DNA from: Sphingomonas sp. PL-96
Lineage (GTDB): Bacteria > Pseudomonadota > Alphaproteobacteria > Sphingomonadales > Sphingomonadaceae
Direction of reading: 5' to 3'
NCBI RefSeq assembly: GCF_020707215.1
Contig: NZ_JAJFET010000001.1
Span: forward strand, 620,001 to 684,000
DNA length: 64,000 bases
Position numbers and translations under genes: made by a program. The notes below the pieces were generated by a model. The model ran no database searches. It was not told the origin of the DNA and saw only the letters and a program-made list of their open reading frames with translations. Positions 18,419 to 26,819 of this stretch are shown here, one piece after another. Every line of letters begins with the position of its first letter. The stretch's first letter is position 1.

Positions 18419-18521
18419 TTGTGGCCCTGGGCTCCTGCCTCCGCAGGAGCACGCCAAAGCGGGAGCGGTGAACACGCGCTCTAGCTAGCGCCCGGTGCTC
18501 CTGCGCAGGCCAGGGCCACGC
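18419..18521. repeat. palindromic dispersed repeat, copy B
   Basis: About 100 bp between tamB and the convergent amine-oxidase gene. The left arm starts GTGGCCCTGGGCTCCTGCC (18421-18439); the right arm is GTGCTCCTGCGCAGG then CCAGGGCCAC (18495-18519), nearly its reverse complement. An inner hairpin GCTCCTGC/GCAGGAGC lies in the left arm. The left arm shares a 22-bp exact block with copy A (reverse orientation). It may also help end transcription of both converging genes. Confidence 0.7.
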
Positions 18522-18561
18522 AGTGCGTCGTGGTGCTTGAACGGACCTACCGCCGCGGCCG

Positions 18562-19809
18562 TCAGCGACGGGAGGAAGCGCGTCCCAGCACCGCCAGCAC
18601 CGCCTCGGCCGCAACCTTACCCGTCGTGAGCGCACCATGCGCGGTGGAGAAGTCGACCCGCGAGCACGCCTCGCCCGCAAGGAAGAGTCGGTCGTCGGGC
18701 GCCGCGAGCACTGCGCGCGCTTCGGCATGGCCGGGGAGTGCGTGGCTGTACGAGCCGCCAAACCCGTCCGCCTGGCCCCAGGCGGACGCCGCCACCAGCC
18801 GCAGGGCTCTCGCGAAGCGGGCGCCCAGCAGCGCGCCCAATTCCTCGCGCGCGAACGCGGCAGTTGCATCCGGACCTTCCGCCTCCAGCGCCGCCGCGCC
18901 GCTGCCCCCAAAGAAGCACTCGATCACCGGCCTGCCGAAGGGACGGAGGTAATAGCTGCCGGTTTCGGCCGATCGTGGGTTGCCCAGCAGGTGGCTTTCG
19001 GGCGGCACTGCCTCTGCATCTTCCAGGCGCAGGAACAGCTTGTTCGCGAGCCCCAGCGGCAGTTGCGCCGCCGCATGACAGCGGTCGTCGTAACGCTCCG
19101 GCAGCCGCAGGTCCCCGCGCGCAAGCACCGGCGTGGGCACCGTTACGATCGCGGCGCGGGCGCGGACCTCGCCGCGCGGGGTCTCCAGCACCAGCCCGCT
19201 CCCATCCTCGCGGATGCGGCGAACCGCGGTGCCGAGCGCGATCGGCACCGGCGGGAGTTGCGAGGCGACCAGCGTCCCATAGCCCGCCGGGAGCCGCCAG
19301 TTCGCGTCGCTCGCGGCATCGTCATAGGCCAGATAGTCGGCGACGGAGAGGTCGGACAGTCCGGCGCCATTGATGTACCCGCTCAGCGCCTCGACATAGG
19401 CGTTCCACGGGCCGTCCGGCGGCAGCGCATCGGCGGCGCGGTCGTTCGCGGGCGGGGCGCTGCGGAGCCGTGCGTCCCAGGCTGCAAAGGCGCGGTTCGC
19501 CGCCTCCTGCTCGGCCGGTGGGAAGCCGAGGTCGCGGAGTTGCTGTCCCCAGGCCGCAGTGCTGCGATCGACGGTGAAGCCGGCCGCTTCGGCGATCGCG
19601 ACCCACGGATTACGCTCTGCCGAATGCAGCCAGCCACACCCAAGGTCGAGCGGCATGCCCTCCACGGAATGCGTCCAGGCACGCCCGCCGACGCGGCCGC
19701 TTGCCTCCAGTACCAGCACGTCGAGGCCGCAGTTCTGCAGACGGCGGGCGGCACCGACGCCCGCGGCCCCAGCGCCGACGATGGCAATGTCGACGCGGTT
19801 CATGCGCAT
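18562..19809 (-). CDS. FAD-dependent amine oxidase-family protein
   Basis: A 415-aa flavoprotein of the monoamine oxidase family. The N-terminal Rossmann fold binds FAD: VDIAIVGAGAAGVGAARRL (GxGxxG, residues 5-23) with the acidic strand end VLVLEASGRVGGRAWT. DLGCGWLHS and the C-terminal LFLAGEACSRVDFSTAHGAL (second FAD contact, with the family GExxS pattern) complete the signature. No signal peptide or C-terminal membrane anchor, so soluble. Length is typical. The start has two Met codons (19809, 19803). Substrate amine is unknown. The gene lies downstream of hemN on the same strand (75-bp gap) and may be cotranscribed with it. Confidence 0.85.
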   Translation of the reverse strand: MRMNRVDIAIVGAGAAGVGAARRLQNCGLDVLVLEASGRVGGRAWTHSVEGMPLDLGCGWLHSAERNPWVAIAEAAGFTVDRSTAAWGQQLRDLGFPPAEQEAANRAFAAWDARLRSAPPANDRAADALPPDGPWNAYVEALSGYINGAGLSDLSVADYLAYDDAASDANWRLPAGYGTLVASQLPPVPIALGTAVRRIREDGSGLVLETPRGEVRARAAIVTVPTPVLARGDLRLPERYDDRCHAAAQLPLGLANKLFLRLEDAEAVPPESHLLGNPRSAETGSYYLRPFGRPVIECFFGGSGAAALEAEGPDATAAFAREELGALLGARFARALRLVAASAWGQADGFGGSYSHALPGHAEARAVLAAPDDRLFLAGEACSRVDFSTAHGALTTGKVAAEAVLAVLGRASSRR

Positions 19810-19884
19810 GGCTTGCGCGGGTACATCTTGGGCACCGCCTTCTCCTGATCACACCTCAACGCGCGATCGGGCGGGGCTTTCCGA

Positions 19885-21195
19885 TCAGACCGCCTTGCTG
19901 AAGCGTTGCGCATCCGGCTGGCGATACCGATCAAAGGCTGCGGCGGCGAGGCGCGCGTACGGTCGTCCGTCCGGCAAGACCGTGACGCGGGTGCCGTCCA
20001 CCTGGACCAGACGCTCCGCGACCAGCGGCGCTAGTGCGGGGAGCGCGTCGCGGGCGGTGGCAGCATCTACATGTCCATCACACAGCAGCCGCTCAATCAG
20101 ACCCGAACGCAGCCTGTCGTCGGCCGAACGCGCAACCCCGCGCACCGCTGCCAGCCCGCCGTTCGCCACCCGCATGCGATAGCGGCCGACGTGCTTTTCG
20201 TTCTGCACCAGCAGCCCGTCGTACTGGCTGATCGAGGAAGCCCCCAGCCCGATGATCGCCTCACCCGGCTCGTCGGTGAAGCCCTGGAAATTGCGGCGCA
20301 GCGTGCCGGCACCCGCGGCCTGCGCGAGGCTGTCGTCGGGCCGCGCGAAATGGTCGAAGCCGATCGCGGCATAGCCGGCTGCGACCAGGACATCATAGGC
20401 AAGCGCACTTTGGGCAAAGCGCTGCGCGGCGTCCGGCAGGCTTTCGTCGGGGATCATTCGCTGGCGCGGCAGCAGCCGAGGCATGTGCGCATAGCCGAAC
20501 ATGGCGATGCGATCGGGCGCCAGGTCGAGCGCCGCCGCCAGCGTCTCCGCCAGATCCTCGGAAGTCTGGTAGGGCAGGCCGTACATCAGGTCGAGATTGA
20601 CCGCGGCGATGCCCGCAGCCCGCAGGTCGAGCACCGCCTGGCGCACCATGGCATAGGGCTGGATGCGATTGATCGCGCGCTGCACATGCGGCGCGAAGCA
20701 CTGTGCACCCAGGCTCACTCGCGTGACACCGGCACGCGCCAGCGCTTCGGCATAGGCCGCATCCAGCGTACGCGGATCGAGTTCGGCCGCGATCTCGAGC
20801 CGTTCGGCGCAGGCGAAGCTCTCGCGCAGCAAACGCGTCAGCGCCACGAAATCCTCAGGGGGCAGGGCGTTCGGGCTGCCGCCGCCGAAGTGGATCGCGA
20901 CCACCTGGCCCTTCATGCGCGCTGCAACCGCTGCGATCTCGTGACCCAATGCTTTCAGATACACGTCCAGTCGCGACGCGCGGCTAAGCGCGCCGGTGTT
21001 GCAGCCGCAGTACCAGCAGATCTCGTGGCAATAGGGGATGTGGACGTAGAGCGAGACCGGCGTGTCCGCCTGGATCGCGGCCAGCGCATCCGCCTGCTCG
21101 GCTGGGCCGACACCGGCATGGAATTCGGCCGCCGTGGGATAGCTGGTGTAGCGGGGCACGGAGCGGCGCGCGAGGTCGGGCAAATATCTGTGCAT
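19885..21195 (-). CDS. hemN: oxygen-independent coproporphyrinogen III oxidase
   Basis: Radical-SAM enzyme that decarboxylates coproporphyrinogen III to protoporphyrinogen IX without oxygen, in haem synthesis. It is 436 aa from ATG at 21195. The [4Fe-4S]/SAM motif is complete: CHEICWYCGC (Cys56, Cys60, Cys63, plus Cys65), preceded by SLYVHIPY. Other HemN-specific blocks: FGGGSPNAL, RVSLGAQCFAPHVQRAINRIQ, NLDLMYGLPYQT and the substrate-site GLGASSISQY. Two FNR-type boxes lie 35-79 bp upstream of the start, consistent with low-oxygen induction, and an FNR-type regulator gene is about 0.7 kb away. Confidence 0.93.
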   Translation of the reverse strand: MHRYLPDLARRSVPRYTSYPTAAEFHAGVGPAEQADALAAIQADTPVSLYVHIPYCHEICWYCGCNTGALSRASRLDVYLKALGHEIAAVAARMKGQVVAIHFGGGSPNALPPEDFVALTRLLRESFACAERLEIAAELDPRTLDAAYAEALARAGVTRVSLGAQCFAPHVQRAINRIQPYAMVRQAVLDLRAAGIAAVNLDLMYGLPYQTSEDLAETLAAALDLAPDRIAMFGYAHMPRLLPRQRMIPDESLPDAAQRFAQSALAYDVLVAAGYAAIGFDHFARPDDSLAQAAGAGTLRRNFQGFTDEPGEAIIGLGASSISQYDGLLVQNEKHVGRYRMRVANGGLAAVRGVARSADDRLRSGLIERLLCDGHVDAATARDALPALAPLVAERLVQVDGTRVTVLPDGRPYARLAAAAFDRYRQPDAQRFSKAV

Positions 21196-21229
21196 GCGGT
21201 CCTTTTCTGCTCCCGCGCGCGCGGGCACG

Positions 21230-21243
21230 TTGATGCGCGTCAA
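21230..21243. promoter_or_regulatory. FNR/FixK-type box, hemN-proximal
   Basis: TTGATGCGCGTCAA, a TTGAT-N4-RTCAA palindrome with one departure (G for A) from the ideal. It lies 35 bp upstream of the hemN start codon and 31 bp (centre to centre, about three helical turns) from a second, perfect box. Confidence 0.65.
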
Positions 21244-21260
21244 ACTCGGGCGCGGGCCCT

Positions 21261-21274
21261 TTGATGCCAATCAA
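21261..21274. promoter_or_regulatory. perfect FNR/FixK-type box
   Basis: TTGATGCCAATCAA is an exact TTGAT-N4-ATCAA site. It lies midway between the divergent hemN (66 bp to its start) and the unknown gene at 21320 (46 bp to its start), so it could activate either or both. The regulator encoded at 21871-22581 carries the E-x-x-S-R recognition helix that reads TTGAT. Confidence 0.8.
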
Positions 21275-21319
21275 CGCTTCTGCGGGTCGGGCCTCGCACA
21301 AGGCTGCGTGGAGGCGCGA

Positions 21320-21865
21320 ATGACAGACATCCAGCACCTGTTCGAGCGAACGCGGCGGTTTCCCCGTGGCTGGCACGTCATCGACGAGATCGACCTGGTG
21401 CCGCTCGTGCGCGAGCATGTCCGCGCCGAACGGCTATGCGCGCGGCTCGAGCGGTGCGCGGATGCGCTCCCGGAGCTTCCCGATGCGGACGAGGTCGCCG
21501 AACTGGCGGAGGAGCTGGCGGCACATGCCTTGCAGCAGACCCCGCGCGAGGCCGAGTTGCTGGAGGCGATGTTCGGGGTGCAGGCCGACCCGCTGGGCGA
21601 GGCGCTGCTCGCGCATATCCGGGCGCGCCACGTCACTTCCGCGGTTCAGGCGCAGGACCTGCTGGCGGCGCTGCGCCCCCTTGGCGCGGATCGCCAGCCC
21701 TGCGCGGCGACGCTCGGCTATATGCTTCGTTGCTTCTTCGACGGCTGCCGCAGCGCCATCGCGTTCGAGGAACTGGCGATCCGTACGCTGGCCGACCGCC
21801 GGCTCACGCCCGGCGCCCGGATGCTGCTGGACAGCCGCCTGCAGGCGAGCTGCCGTGCGGCCTGA
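21320..21865 (+). CDS. hypothetical protein divergent from hemN
   Basis: A 181-aa protein not recognised from any family. The start is the ATG at 21320, behind GGAGG at 21311. The sequence is helical and rich in Ala, Leu, Glu and Arg (ELAEELAAHALQQTPREAEL), with no signal peptide or membrane segment, so probably cytoplasmic. Two Cys in RLCARLERC and two in LRCFFDGC are present but no obvious metal site. It shares the intergenic FNR boxes with hemN and is followed by the convergent FNR-type regulator gene (5 bp between stops), which suggests a role linked to low oxygen. It is not a hemerythrin: the His spacing does not fit. Confidence 0.7.
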   Translation: MTDIQHLFERTRRFPRGWHVIDEIDLVPLVREHVRAERLCARLERCADALPELPDADEVAELAEELAAHALQQTPREAELLEAMFGVQADPLGEALLAHIRARHVTSAVQAQDLLAALRPLGADRQPCAATLGYMLRCFFDGCRSAIAFEELAIRTLADRRLTPGARMLLDSRLQASCRAA

Positions 21866-21870
21866 GCCGA

Positions 21871-22581
21871 TCAGGCTGGCTCGGCGCGCTCCTCCAGCGC
21901 GGCACGATCGCGCAGCGTCACCGCACGGCCGCCCGGAAGGCCGATGACACCGGCCGCCTTCAGCTTGGTCATCTGGCGGCTCACGGTCTCGATGGTGAGG
22001 CCCAGAACGTCGGCAATCTGTCCGCGCGTCAGCGGAAGGTCAAAGGTGATCGGGCCTTCCACGGTGGCCCGGCAGGCGCTGCTGCCGGCGCGATCGGCCA
22101 TGTCGAGCAGGAAGCCCGCGATCTTTTCCTCGGCCGACTTGCGGCCCAGCATCAGCATCCGCCCGCGCGCCTCGTCGAGGGCTGCGAAGGTGCGCTGGAG
22201 CAGCAGCCGCTCCATGCGGGCGTGATCCTCCAGCACCTGCTCGAACTGCTTGCGCGGGAATACGCACAGCTCCGCATCGGTAAGGGCAGTGACCGTGAAG
22301 TCGGCGGCATCGGCATAGGGACGGCCGATGAAGTCTGCGGGATAGTGCAGGCCGACGATCTGCTCGCGCCCATCCGCCGTGGAGGCGCTGAGCTTCAGCA
22401 CGCCCGACAACAGGTTCGCACAGATGATGCTCTCGTCGCCCGCCCAGATGACGGTTTCGCCCTTGCTGAGCTGCTGCCGGCGGCCCAACGCGTTGAGCGC
22501 CTCGAGCTCCCCATCGGTAAGGCTGCCGCACAAAGCCAGGTCCCGCACCGAGCAGTCGGCGCAAATCTCAATCGCTGCCAT
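21871..22581 (-). CDS. FNR-type oxygen-responsive transcription regulator
   Basis: A 236-aa Crp/Fnr-family activator. An N-terminal Cys cluster, CADCSVRDLALC (Cys7, Cys10, Cys18), with a further Cys at about 106, matches the oxygen-labile [4Fe-4S] site of FNR. The cyclic-nucleotide-like beta-roll follows, then a helix-turn-helix LTRGQIADVLGLTIETVSRQ whose ETVSR has the Glu, Ser and Arg that read TTGAT in FNR. It should activate genes such as hemN, whose upstream region carries two matching boxes. The start ATG at 22581 is preferred; an upstream ATG at 22602 would add seven residues. Confidence 0.9.
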   Translation of the reverse strand: MAAIEICADCSVRDLALCGSLTDGELEALNALGRRQQLSKGETVIWAGDESIICANLLSGVLKLSASTADGREQIVGLHYPADFIGRPYADAADFTVTALTDAELCVFPRKQFEQVLEDHARMERLLLQRTFAALDEARGRMLMLGRKSAEEKIAGFLLDMADRAGSSACRATVEGPITFDLPLTRGQIADVLGLTIETVSRQMTKLKAAGVIGLPGGRAVTLRDRAALEERAEPA

Positions 22582-22681
22582 GACGGCGCCTATACGAAAC
22601 ATGGATTGGTTTGTCGCGCGAAACGCACCCCACCTGCCTTCGACGGGCTGCCGTTCGTGCCGACAGCCCGCCGCTTTGGCA

Positions 22682-23569
22682 TCAGATCCCGTGGCGGATC
22701 TCGACGCCCGGAAGGCCCGGCACGTCCACCTCGAACGCGAACAGGTCGCCTGCGTGCGGCTGCTCGGCGCGCTCGGCGTCGGACAGATGCTTGGAGGCGG
22801 TGGTCGCGTAGAGCGTTTTGTGCTCCGGGCCGCCGAACGCGACCTTGGTAATCGCGCTCACCGGGAAGCGGATCTCCTCCAGCAACTCGCCCGCCGGCGA
22901 ATAGCGGCGGACACCCCAGCCATTGTAGAGGCCGACCCAGACGCAGCCTTCGGCGTCCACCGTCGGTCCGTCCGGATGCCCTTCGGCATTGGGGATCGTT
23001 GCGAACAGCCGCGCGTCGGTCAGCGTGCCGTCGTCCCCGACGGTGCAGGCGTAGATTAAGCCCATGGCCGTGTCGACGTGATAGATCGTGCGGCCGTCGG
23101 GGCTGAACGCCGGGCCGTTTGTGATCGCGCAATGCGGCGTGGAGGCGACGCAGCGACCGTCCGCACCCAGGCGGTAGATGGTGCCGCTTTCCGCAGCCTC
23201 GCTGTCGTCCATGGTCCCGAACCACAGCCGGCCGTGCGGGTCGACCGTGCCGTCGTTGAGGCGGTTGCCCGGAAGCTGCGGCTCAGGATCGACCAGCGGC
23301 TGGAAGGTGCCGGTGACGGGGTCGAAGCGCGCGAGGCCGGTCTGCAGCCCCGCGACAAAGCCGCCGTCCGCGCATGGGAGGACAAAGCCGCACTGACCCG
23401 GCGCCTGCCAGTCGCGCGTGGTGTTGGTCGCCGGATCGAGCCGGTAGATACGGTGGCTCTTGATGTCGACGAACCAGAGCGCGGCGTCGCGCTCCACCCA
23501 TACGGGGCCTTCGCCGAGCGGGGCGCCCAGCTGGACGATGCTGACCGGTTCGCTGCGCTGCACGGCCAT
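22682..23569 (-). CDS. SMP-30/gluconolactonase/LRE-family protein
   Basis: A 295-aa six-bladed beta-propeller of the SMP-30/gluconolactonase family, usually metal-dependent sugar lactonases. Metal-site blocks: APLGEGPVWVERD (Glu), GNRLNDGTVDPHGRLWFGTM (Asn), ITNGPAFSPDGRTIYHVDT and HPDGPTVDAEGCVWVGL. No signal peptide from the ATG at 23569, so cytoplasmic. A GTG at 23572 is an alternative start. No sugar dehydrogenase or dehydratase is adjacent, so the lactone substrate cannot be inferred. It is divergent from a lipoprotein gene across 314 bp in which no recognisable gene was found. Confidence 0.85.
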   Translation of the reverse strand: MAVQRSEPVSIVQLGAPLGEGPVWVERDAALWFVDIKSHRIYRLDPATNTTRDWQAPGQCGFVLPCADGGFVAGLQTGLARFDPVTGTFQPLVDPEPQLPGNRLNDGTVDPHGRLWFGTMDDSEAAESGTIYRLGADGRCVASTPHCAITNGPAFSPDGRTIYHVDTAMGLIYACTVGDDGTLTDARLFATIPNAEGHPDGPTVDAEGCVWVGLYNGWGVRRYSPAGELLEEIRFPVSAITKVAFGGPEHKTLYATTASKHLSDAERAEQPHAGDLFAFEVDVPGLPGVEIRHGI

Positions 23570-23883
23570 CACAGCGCCTCCGCGCCGGGTACGCCGGATG
23601 GCGTGGTGGAGAGGTCGTTGGAGAGAACCAAAGCGATCACGGATAAAGCCCTTTTGTCGCGGGGGAGGGGCGTGCGGCCGCAGCGGCGCCACAGGCCTGC
23701 AGCGTCCTCTCCTGCCGCCGGTTAGGATGGTCCCCGGCAGCATCCGTGGCCGGCTGCGGCCTGTCAAGCACGCCTGCGCGATCGCCGGCCTGTCCGGCAC
23801 GGATGCGGCCTGCCGCATCGTTAACTTCGCGGTTACCTTGCGGTGCGAAGCCATAGGCCGGTTCAGGGGAATGGAAGCGTATC

Positions 23884-24615
23884 ATGTATCGATCCCACAA
23901 GCTGAAACTTATGGTCGCCGCCGGTGCGCTTGCGATCGCAGGCTGCGCCCGCAAGCCGGAGCCAGCGCCGCCACCGCCGCCGACCCCGGTGGCCACGCCA
24001 ACTCCGGCGCCCATGCCGACCCCGCCGACCGGCAGCGCCGCCGGGCTGCGCACGCCCGCCGCATTGCCGGACGGGAGCTATCCCACGCCCAATCGCGCGC
24101 TGTCGTCTGCCGGCGCGGCCTGGCACCTGCGCAGCGCGCTCAACGTGGCGGCTCTCCAGTGCAACGTGTCCGACCCGACGGTCGTCGCCAACTACAACGC
24201 GCTCATCAAGACGCAGGCCAAGAGCCTGGCCGCGGCGCACAAGACGCTTTCGGCCGAGTACAAGGCAGGGGGTGGCGACTGGGAAGACCGCTTCGACGAC
24301 ACCATGACCCGACTGTACAATTTCTTCGCGCAACCGCCGGTGCAGGCGGAGTTCTGCGCCCGCGCGGTGCCGATGATCGCCAGCGCCGCGGCCCTTCCGG
24401 CAGGTGCGTTCGAGAGCTTCGCAACCGGCGCGTTGCCGCAGCTCGACCAGCCCTTCATCGACTTCTACCGCCGGTACGATCTGTACCGTGTCGAGCTTGC
24501 CGCCTGGAAGTCCGGCCAGCAGTCCCCCGTGCCGCAGCTGGCCGTCGATCCTGTCGTGCTGCTCGGCTCCAACGAAGTGACGCTGGCAAAGGGCGTGCGC
24601 GTAGCGTCGCGTTGA
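23884..24615 (+). CDS. putative lipoprotein of unknown function
   Basis: A 243-aa protein starting MYRSHKLKLMVAAGALAIAG with Cys at residue 21; IAGC is an acceptable lipobox, so a lipoprotein is likely. A Pro/Thr-rich linker of about 35 residues (PAPPPPPTPVATPTPAPMP) separates the anchor from a helical C-terminal domain (AAWHLRSALNVAALQCNVSD; DWEDRFDDTMTRLYNFF; FYRRYDLYRVELAAW). Two Cys in the mature domain (LQCNV, EFCAR) could form a disulfide. No family recognised. It probably stands alone, upstream of an antiporter gene. Confidence 0.78.
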   Translation: MYRSHKLKLMVAAGALAIAGCARKPEPAPPPPPTPVATPTPAPMPTPPTGSAAGLRTPAALPDGSYPTPNRALSSAGAAWHLRSALNVAALQCNVSDPTVVANYNALIKTQAKSLAAAHKTLSAEYKAGGGDWEDRFDDTMTRLYNFFAQPPVQAEFCARAVPMIASAAALPAGAFESFATGALPQLDQPFIDFYRRYDLYRVELAAWKSGQQSPVPQLAVDPVVLLGSNEVTLAKGVRVASR

Positions 24616-24723
24616 TGCGCACGGCTCCCGAATTTGCATCGGGCGACATCGCGCCGCTAGGGTAGGGCAAGGAGCCGGGTGCGCGGGTGCGCCCGGGCCT
24701 TCCCGCACGCATTGGAGTGGCTG

Positions 24724-26361
24724 TTGGAGTCAGTAACGATCGTTCTTGTGCTGCTGCTGGCAGTGGTGGTCAGCGGTGCCATTTCGCGCATGGTGCCTTT
24801 TTCCGTGCCGGCCCCGCTGGTGCAGATCGGGCTGGGTGCGGCGATCGGCCTCGCCGCCGACTGGCGCGTCGACCTGGAACCGGAGCTGTTTTTCTTCCTG
24901 TTCCTGCCGCCGCTGCTGTTCCTGGATGGCTGGCGCATCCCCAAGGACGAGCTGTTCAAGGACATCTCCACGGTGGTGGAGCTGGCGCTTGGCCTGGTGG
25001 TCACGACCGTGCTCGGCATGGGCTTGTTCATCCACTGGATGATCCCGGAGATGCCGCTGGCAGTCGCCTTTGCCCTGGCAGCCGTGGTTTCGCCCACGGA
25101 TCCGATTGCCGTCTCCGCCATTGCCGCGCGCGTTCCCATCCCCAGGCGGATGATGCACATCCTGGAAGGGGAGTCGCTTCTGAACGACGCGTCGGGCCTG
25201 GTGTGCCTGCGCTTCGCCATCGCGGCTGCGCTCACCGGCACCTTCTCCGCCTCCAGCGCTGCGCTCAACTTCCTCTGGGTGGCGTTCGGCGGCCTCGCGA
25301 TCGGTGTTGCCGTCACCATGGCTGTGACCTGGACCAAGTATCGCGTCTCCAGGCGTTTCGGGGAGGAGGTCGGCTCGCAGATCCTGGTCAGCCTGCTGAT
25401 CCCGTTCGCTTCGTATTTGCTTGCCGAGCATTTCCACTGCTCGGGCATTCTGGCCGCGGTGGCGGCCGGCGTTACGATGAGTTTCGCCGAGATTTCCCGG
25501 CAGGCATTGCCCGCCACGCGCATGCGGCGCAACTCGGTGTGGGACACGATCCAGTTCGCCGCCAACGGCATCATCTTCGTCCTCCTGGGCGAGCAGTTGC
25601 CCGGCATCCTGCACGGTGCGCGCGACACCGTAGCGCAGGCGGGGCACCAGGAGATCTGGTGGCTGGGCGTCTATGTGCTTGCGATCACGCTCGGCCTCGC
25701 GGCGCTGCGCTTCATCTGGGTGTGGGTCTCGCTTCGCCTGACGCTGCTGCGCCGCCGCCGGCACGGCGAAACCGGGCAGAGCCCGGAGTGGCGGCTGGTT
25801 GCCGCCATGTCCTTTGCCGGAGTGCGGGGCGCGATCACCCTTGCGGGTGTGCTCACCCTGCCGCTGGTTGCCGCCGACGGCGCGCCCTTTCCTGCGCGCG
25901 ATCTCGCCATCTTCCTGGCCGCGGGCGTGATCGTCACGTCGCTGGTGATCGCCAGCATCGGTCTGCCGCTGTTGCTGCGCGGGCTCAAGATGCCGGGCAA
26001 CCACTCGGTCGAGGCGGAGGAGGATGCTGCACGCGTGGCCGCAGCAGAGGCGGCCATCTGCGAGATCGAGCGAGTTCAGCATGCGTTGGCGGAAGGCCGC
26101 AGCGACGCCGACGTCTATGCTTCGGCCGGCGCCCGCATCATGGACCTCTATCGCGACCGCATCGAGGCGCGCAGCCAGGAGGGAGAGGCAGCCGAAGCCG
26201 CCCGCCGCGAACAGGGCATCGAGCGCGAGCTCCGACTGGCCGGCCTGAAGGCGGAGCGCACCGCGATCTTCCGAAGCGTTCGTGAGCGCAGCCTGGGCAG
26301 CGCCACCGCAGCCAAGCTGGTCCGCGAGCTCGACCTTATGGAAGCACGCTATCGGAGTTGA
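24724..26361 (+). CDS. Na+/H+ antiporter (CPA1/NhaP type)
   Basis: A 545-aa inner-membrane cation/proton antiporter. TTG at 24724 (LESVTIVLVLLLAVVVSG) is chosen because it has GGAG six bases upstream and places the first helix at the N-terminus; a GTG at 24679 with AAGGAG is a real alternative adding 15 residues. About 12 hydrophobic segments, with the ion-binding motif VVSPTDPIAVSAI and the next EGESLLNDASGLV, both diagnostic of CPA1. FAGVRGAITLAGVLTLP is the conserved late helix. A C-terminal cytoplasmic domain of about 120 residues is helical and charged (EAAICEIERVQHALAEGRSD), likely regulatory. Confidence 0.9.
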   Translation: MESVTIVLVLLLAVVVSGAISRMVPFSVPAPLVQIGLGAAIGLAADWRVDLEPELFFFLFLPPLLFLDGWRIPKDELFKDISTVVELALGLVVTTVLGMGLFIHWMIPEMPLAVAFALAAVVSPTDPIAVSAIAARVPIPRRMMHILEGESLLNDASGLVCLRFAIAAALTGTFSASSAALNFLWVAFGGLAIGVAVTMAVTWTKYRVSRRFGEEVGSQILVSLLIPFASYLLAEHFHCSGILAAVAAGVTMSFAEISRQALPATRMRRNSVWDTIQFAANGIIFVLLGEQLPGILHGARDTVAQAGHQEIWWLGVYVLAITLGLAALRFIWVWVSLRLTLLRRRRHGETGQSPEWRLVAAMSFAGVRGAITLAGVLTLPLVAADGAPFPARDLAIFLAAGVIVTSLVIASIGLPLLLRGLKMPGNHSVEAEEDAARVAAAEAAICEIERVQHALAEGRSDADVYASAGARIMDLYRDRIEARSQEGEAAEAARREQGIERELRLAGLKAERTAIFRSVRERSLGSATAAKLVRELDLMEARYRS

Positions 26362-26494
26362 GGCAGAACGCCGCGAGGGGGGGTGCTCCAAGCAACAAGC
26401 GTGACGCGTTCGACACAATGGTGTGTCAAGATCTTCTTGTAGCGAGCGGGCTCAACTGCTATTCGCCGGCACTAGTTTTAAGGGAGCCTTATTC

Positions 26495-26767
26495 ATGCGT
26501 TTGAGCAAGCTGCTTGTTGCCGCTGCAGTGTCGTCCTTCATGGCGGCTCCTGTCGTCGCCCACCCGGCTTCGATGCTGTCGGTCGCGAAGGCGTCTGCCG
26601 GCAACGGCTCGGCCGTCAAGGCGTCCACTTCGGCGAAGAAGTCCAGCAATCTCGCCGGCCTCGCTGGCGGCAGCGCGCTGCTCATCGGCGGCATCGCGGC
26701 CGCGGTTGTGGTTGCGGGGATTGTGGTCGTTGCTGATGACAACGACGACGATAGCGACAGCAACTAA
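26495..26767 (+). CDS. small exported single-pass protein with acidic tail
   Basis: A 90-aa protein preceded by AGGGAG. A signal peptide (MRLSKLLVAAAVSSFMAAPVVA) is followed by a Ser/Lys-rich stretch, a strong hydrophobic segment (SALLIGGIAAAVVVAGIVVV) and a terminal acidic run DDNDDDSDSN. It would leave the segment in the inner membrane with the acidic tail exposed. No named family recognised. The gene is followed 24 bp downstream by a strong terminator, so it is a single-gene transcript at its 3' end. Confidence 0.75.
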   Translation: MRLSKLLVAAAVSSFMAAPVVAHPASMLSVAKASAGNGSAVKASTSAKKSSNLAGLAGGSALLIGGIAAAVVVAGIVVVADDNDDDSDSN

Positions 26768-26790
26768 ACGCTGCCCAAAGAATAAGAAGA

Positions 26791-26817
26791 ATGGCGGCGA
26801 TAAGCCGCCATTTTTTT
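26791..26817 (+). terminator. strong rho-independent terminator
   Basis: ATGGCGGC / GCCGCCAT perfect 8-bp stem, 5-nt loop GATAA, then six more T residues (26812-26817). It follows the small exported protein gene. Confidence 0.92.
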
Positions 26818-26819
26818 GT

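Noticed and set aside
14066..18475. A 1469-residue open frame on the minus strand across tamB
   Set aside because: It is the mirror of a GC-rich coding frame: Arg/Ala/Gly/His-rich, no domains, fully antisense to well-supported tamB.
22620..22680. CGGGCTG/CAGCCCG hairpin after the SMP-30 gene
   Set aside because: Seven-base stem with a long loop and no U-tract; not distinguishable from chance at this GC content.
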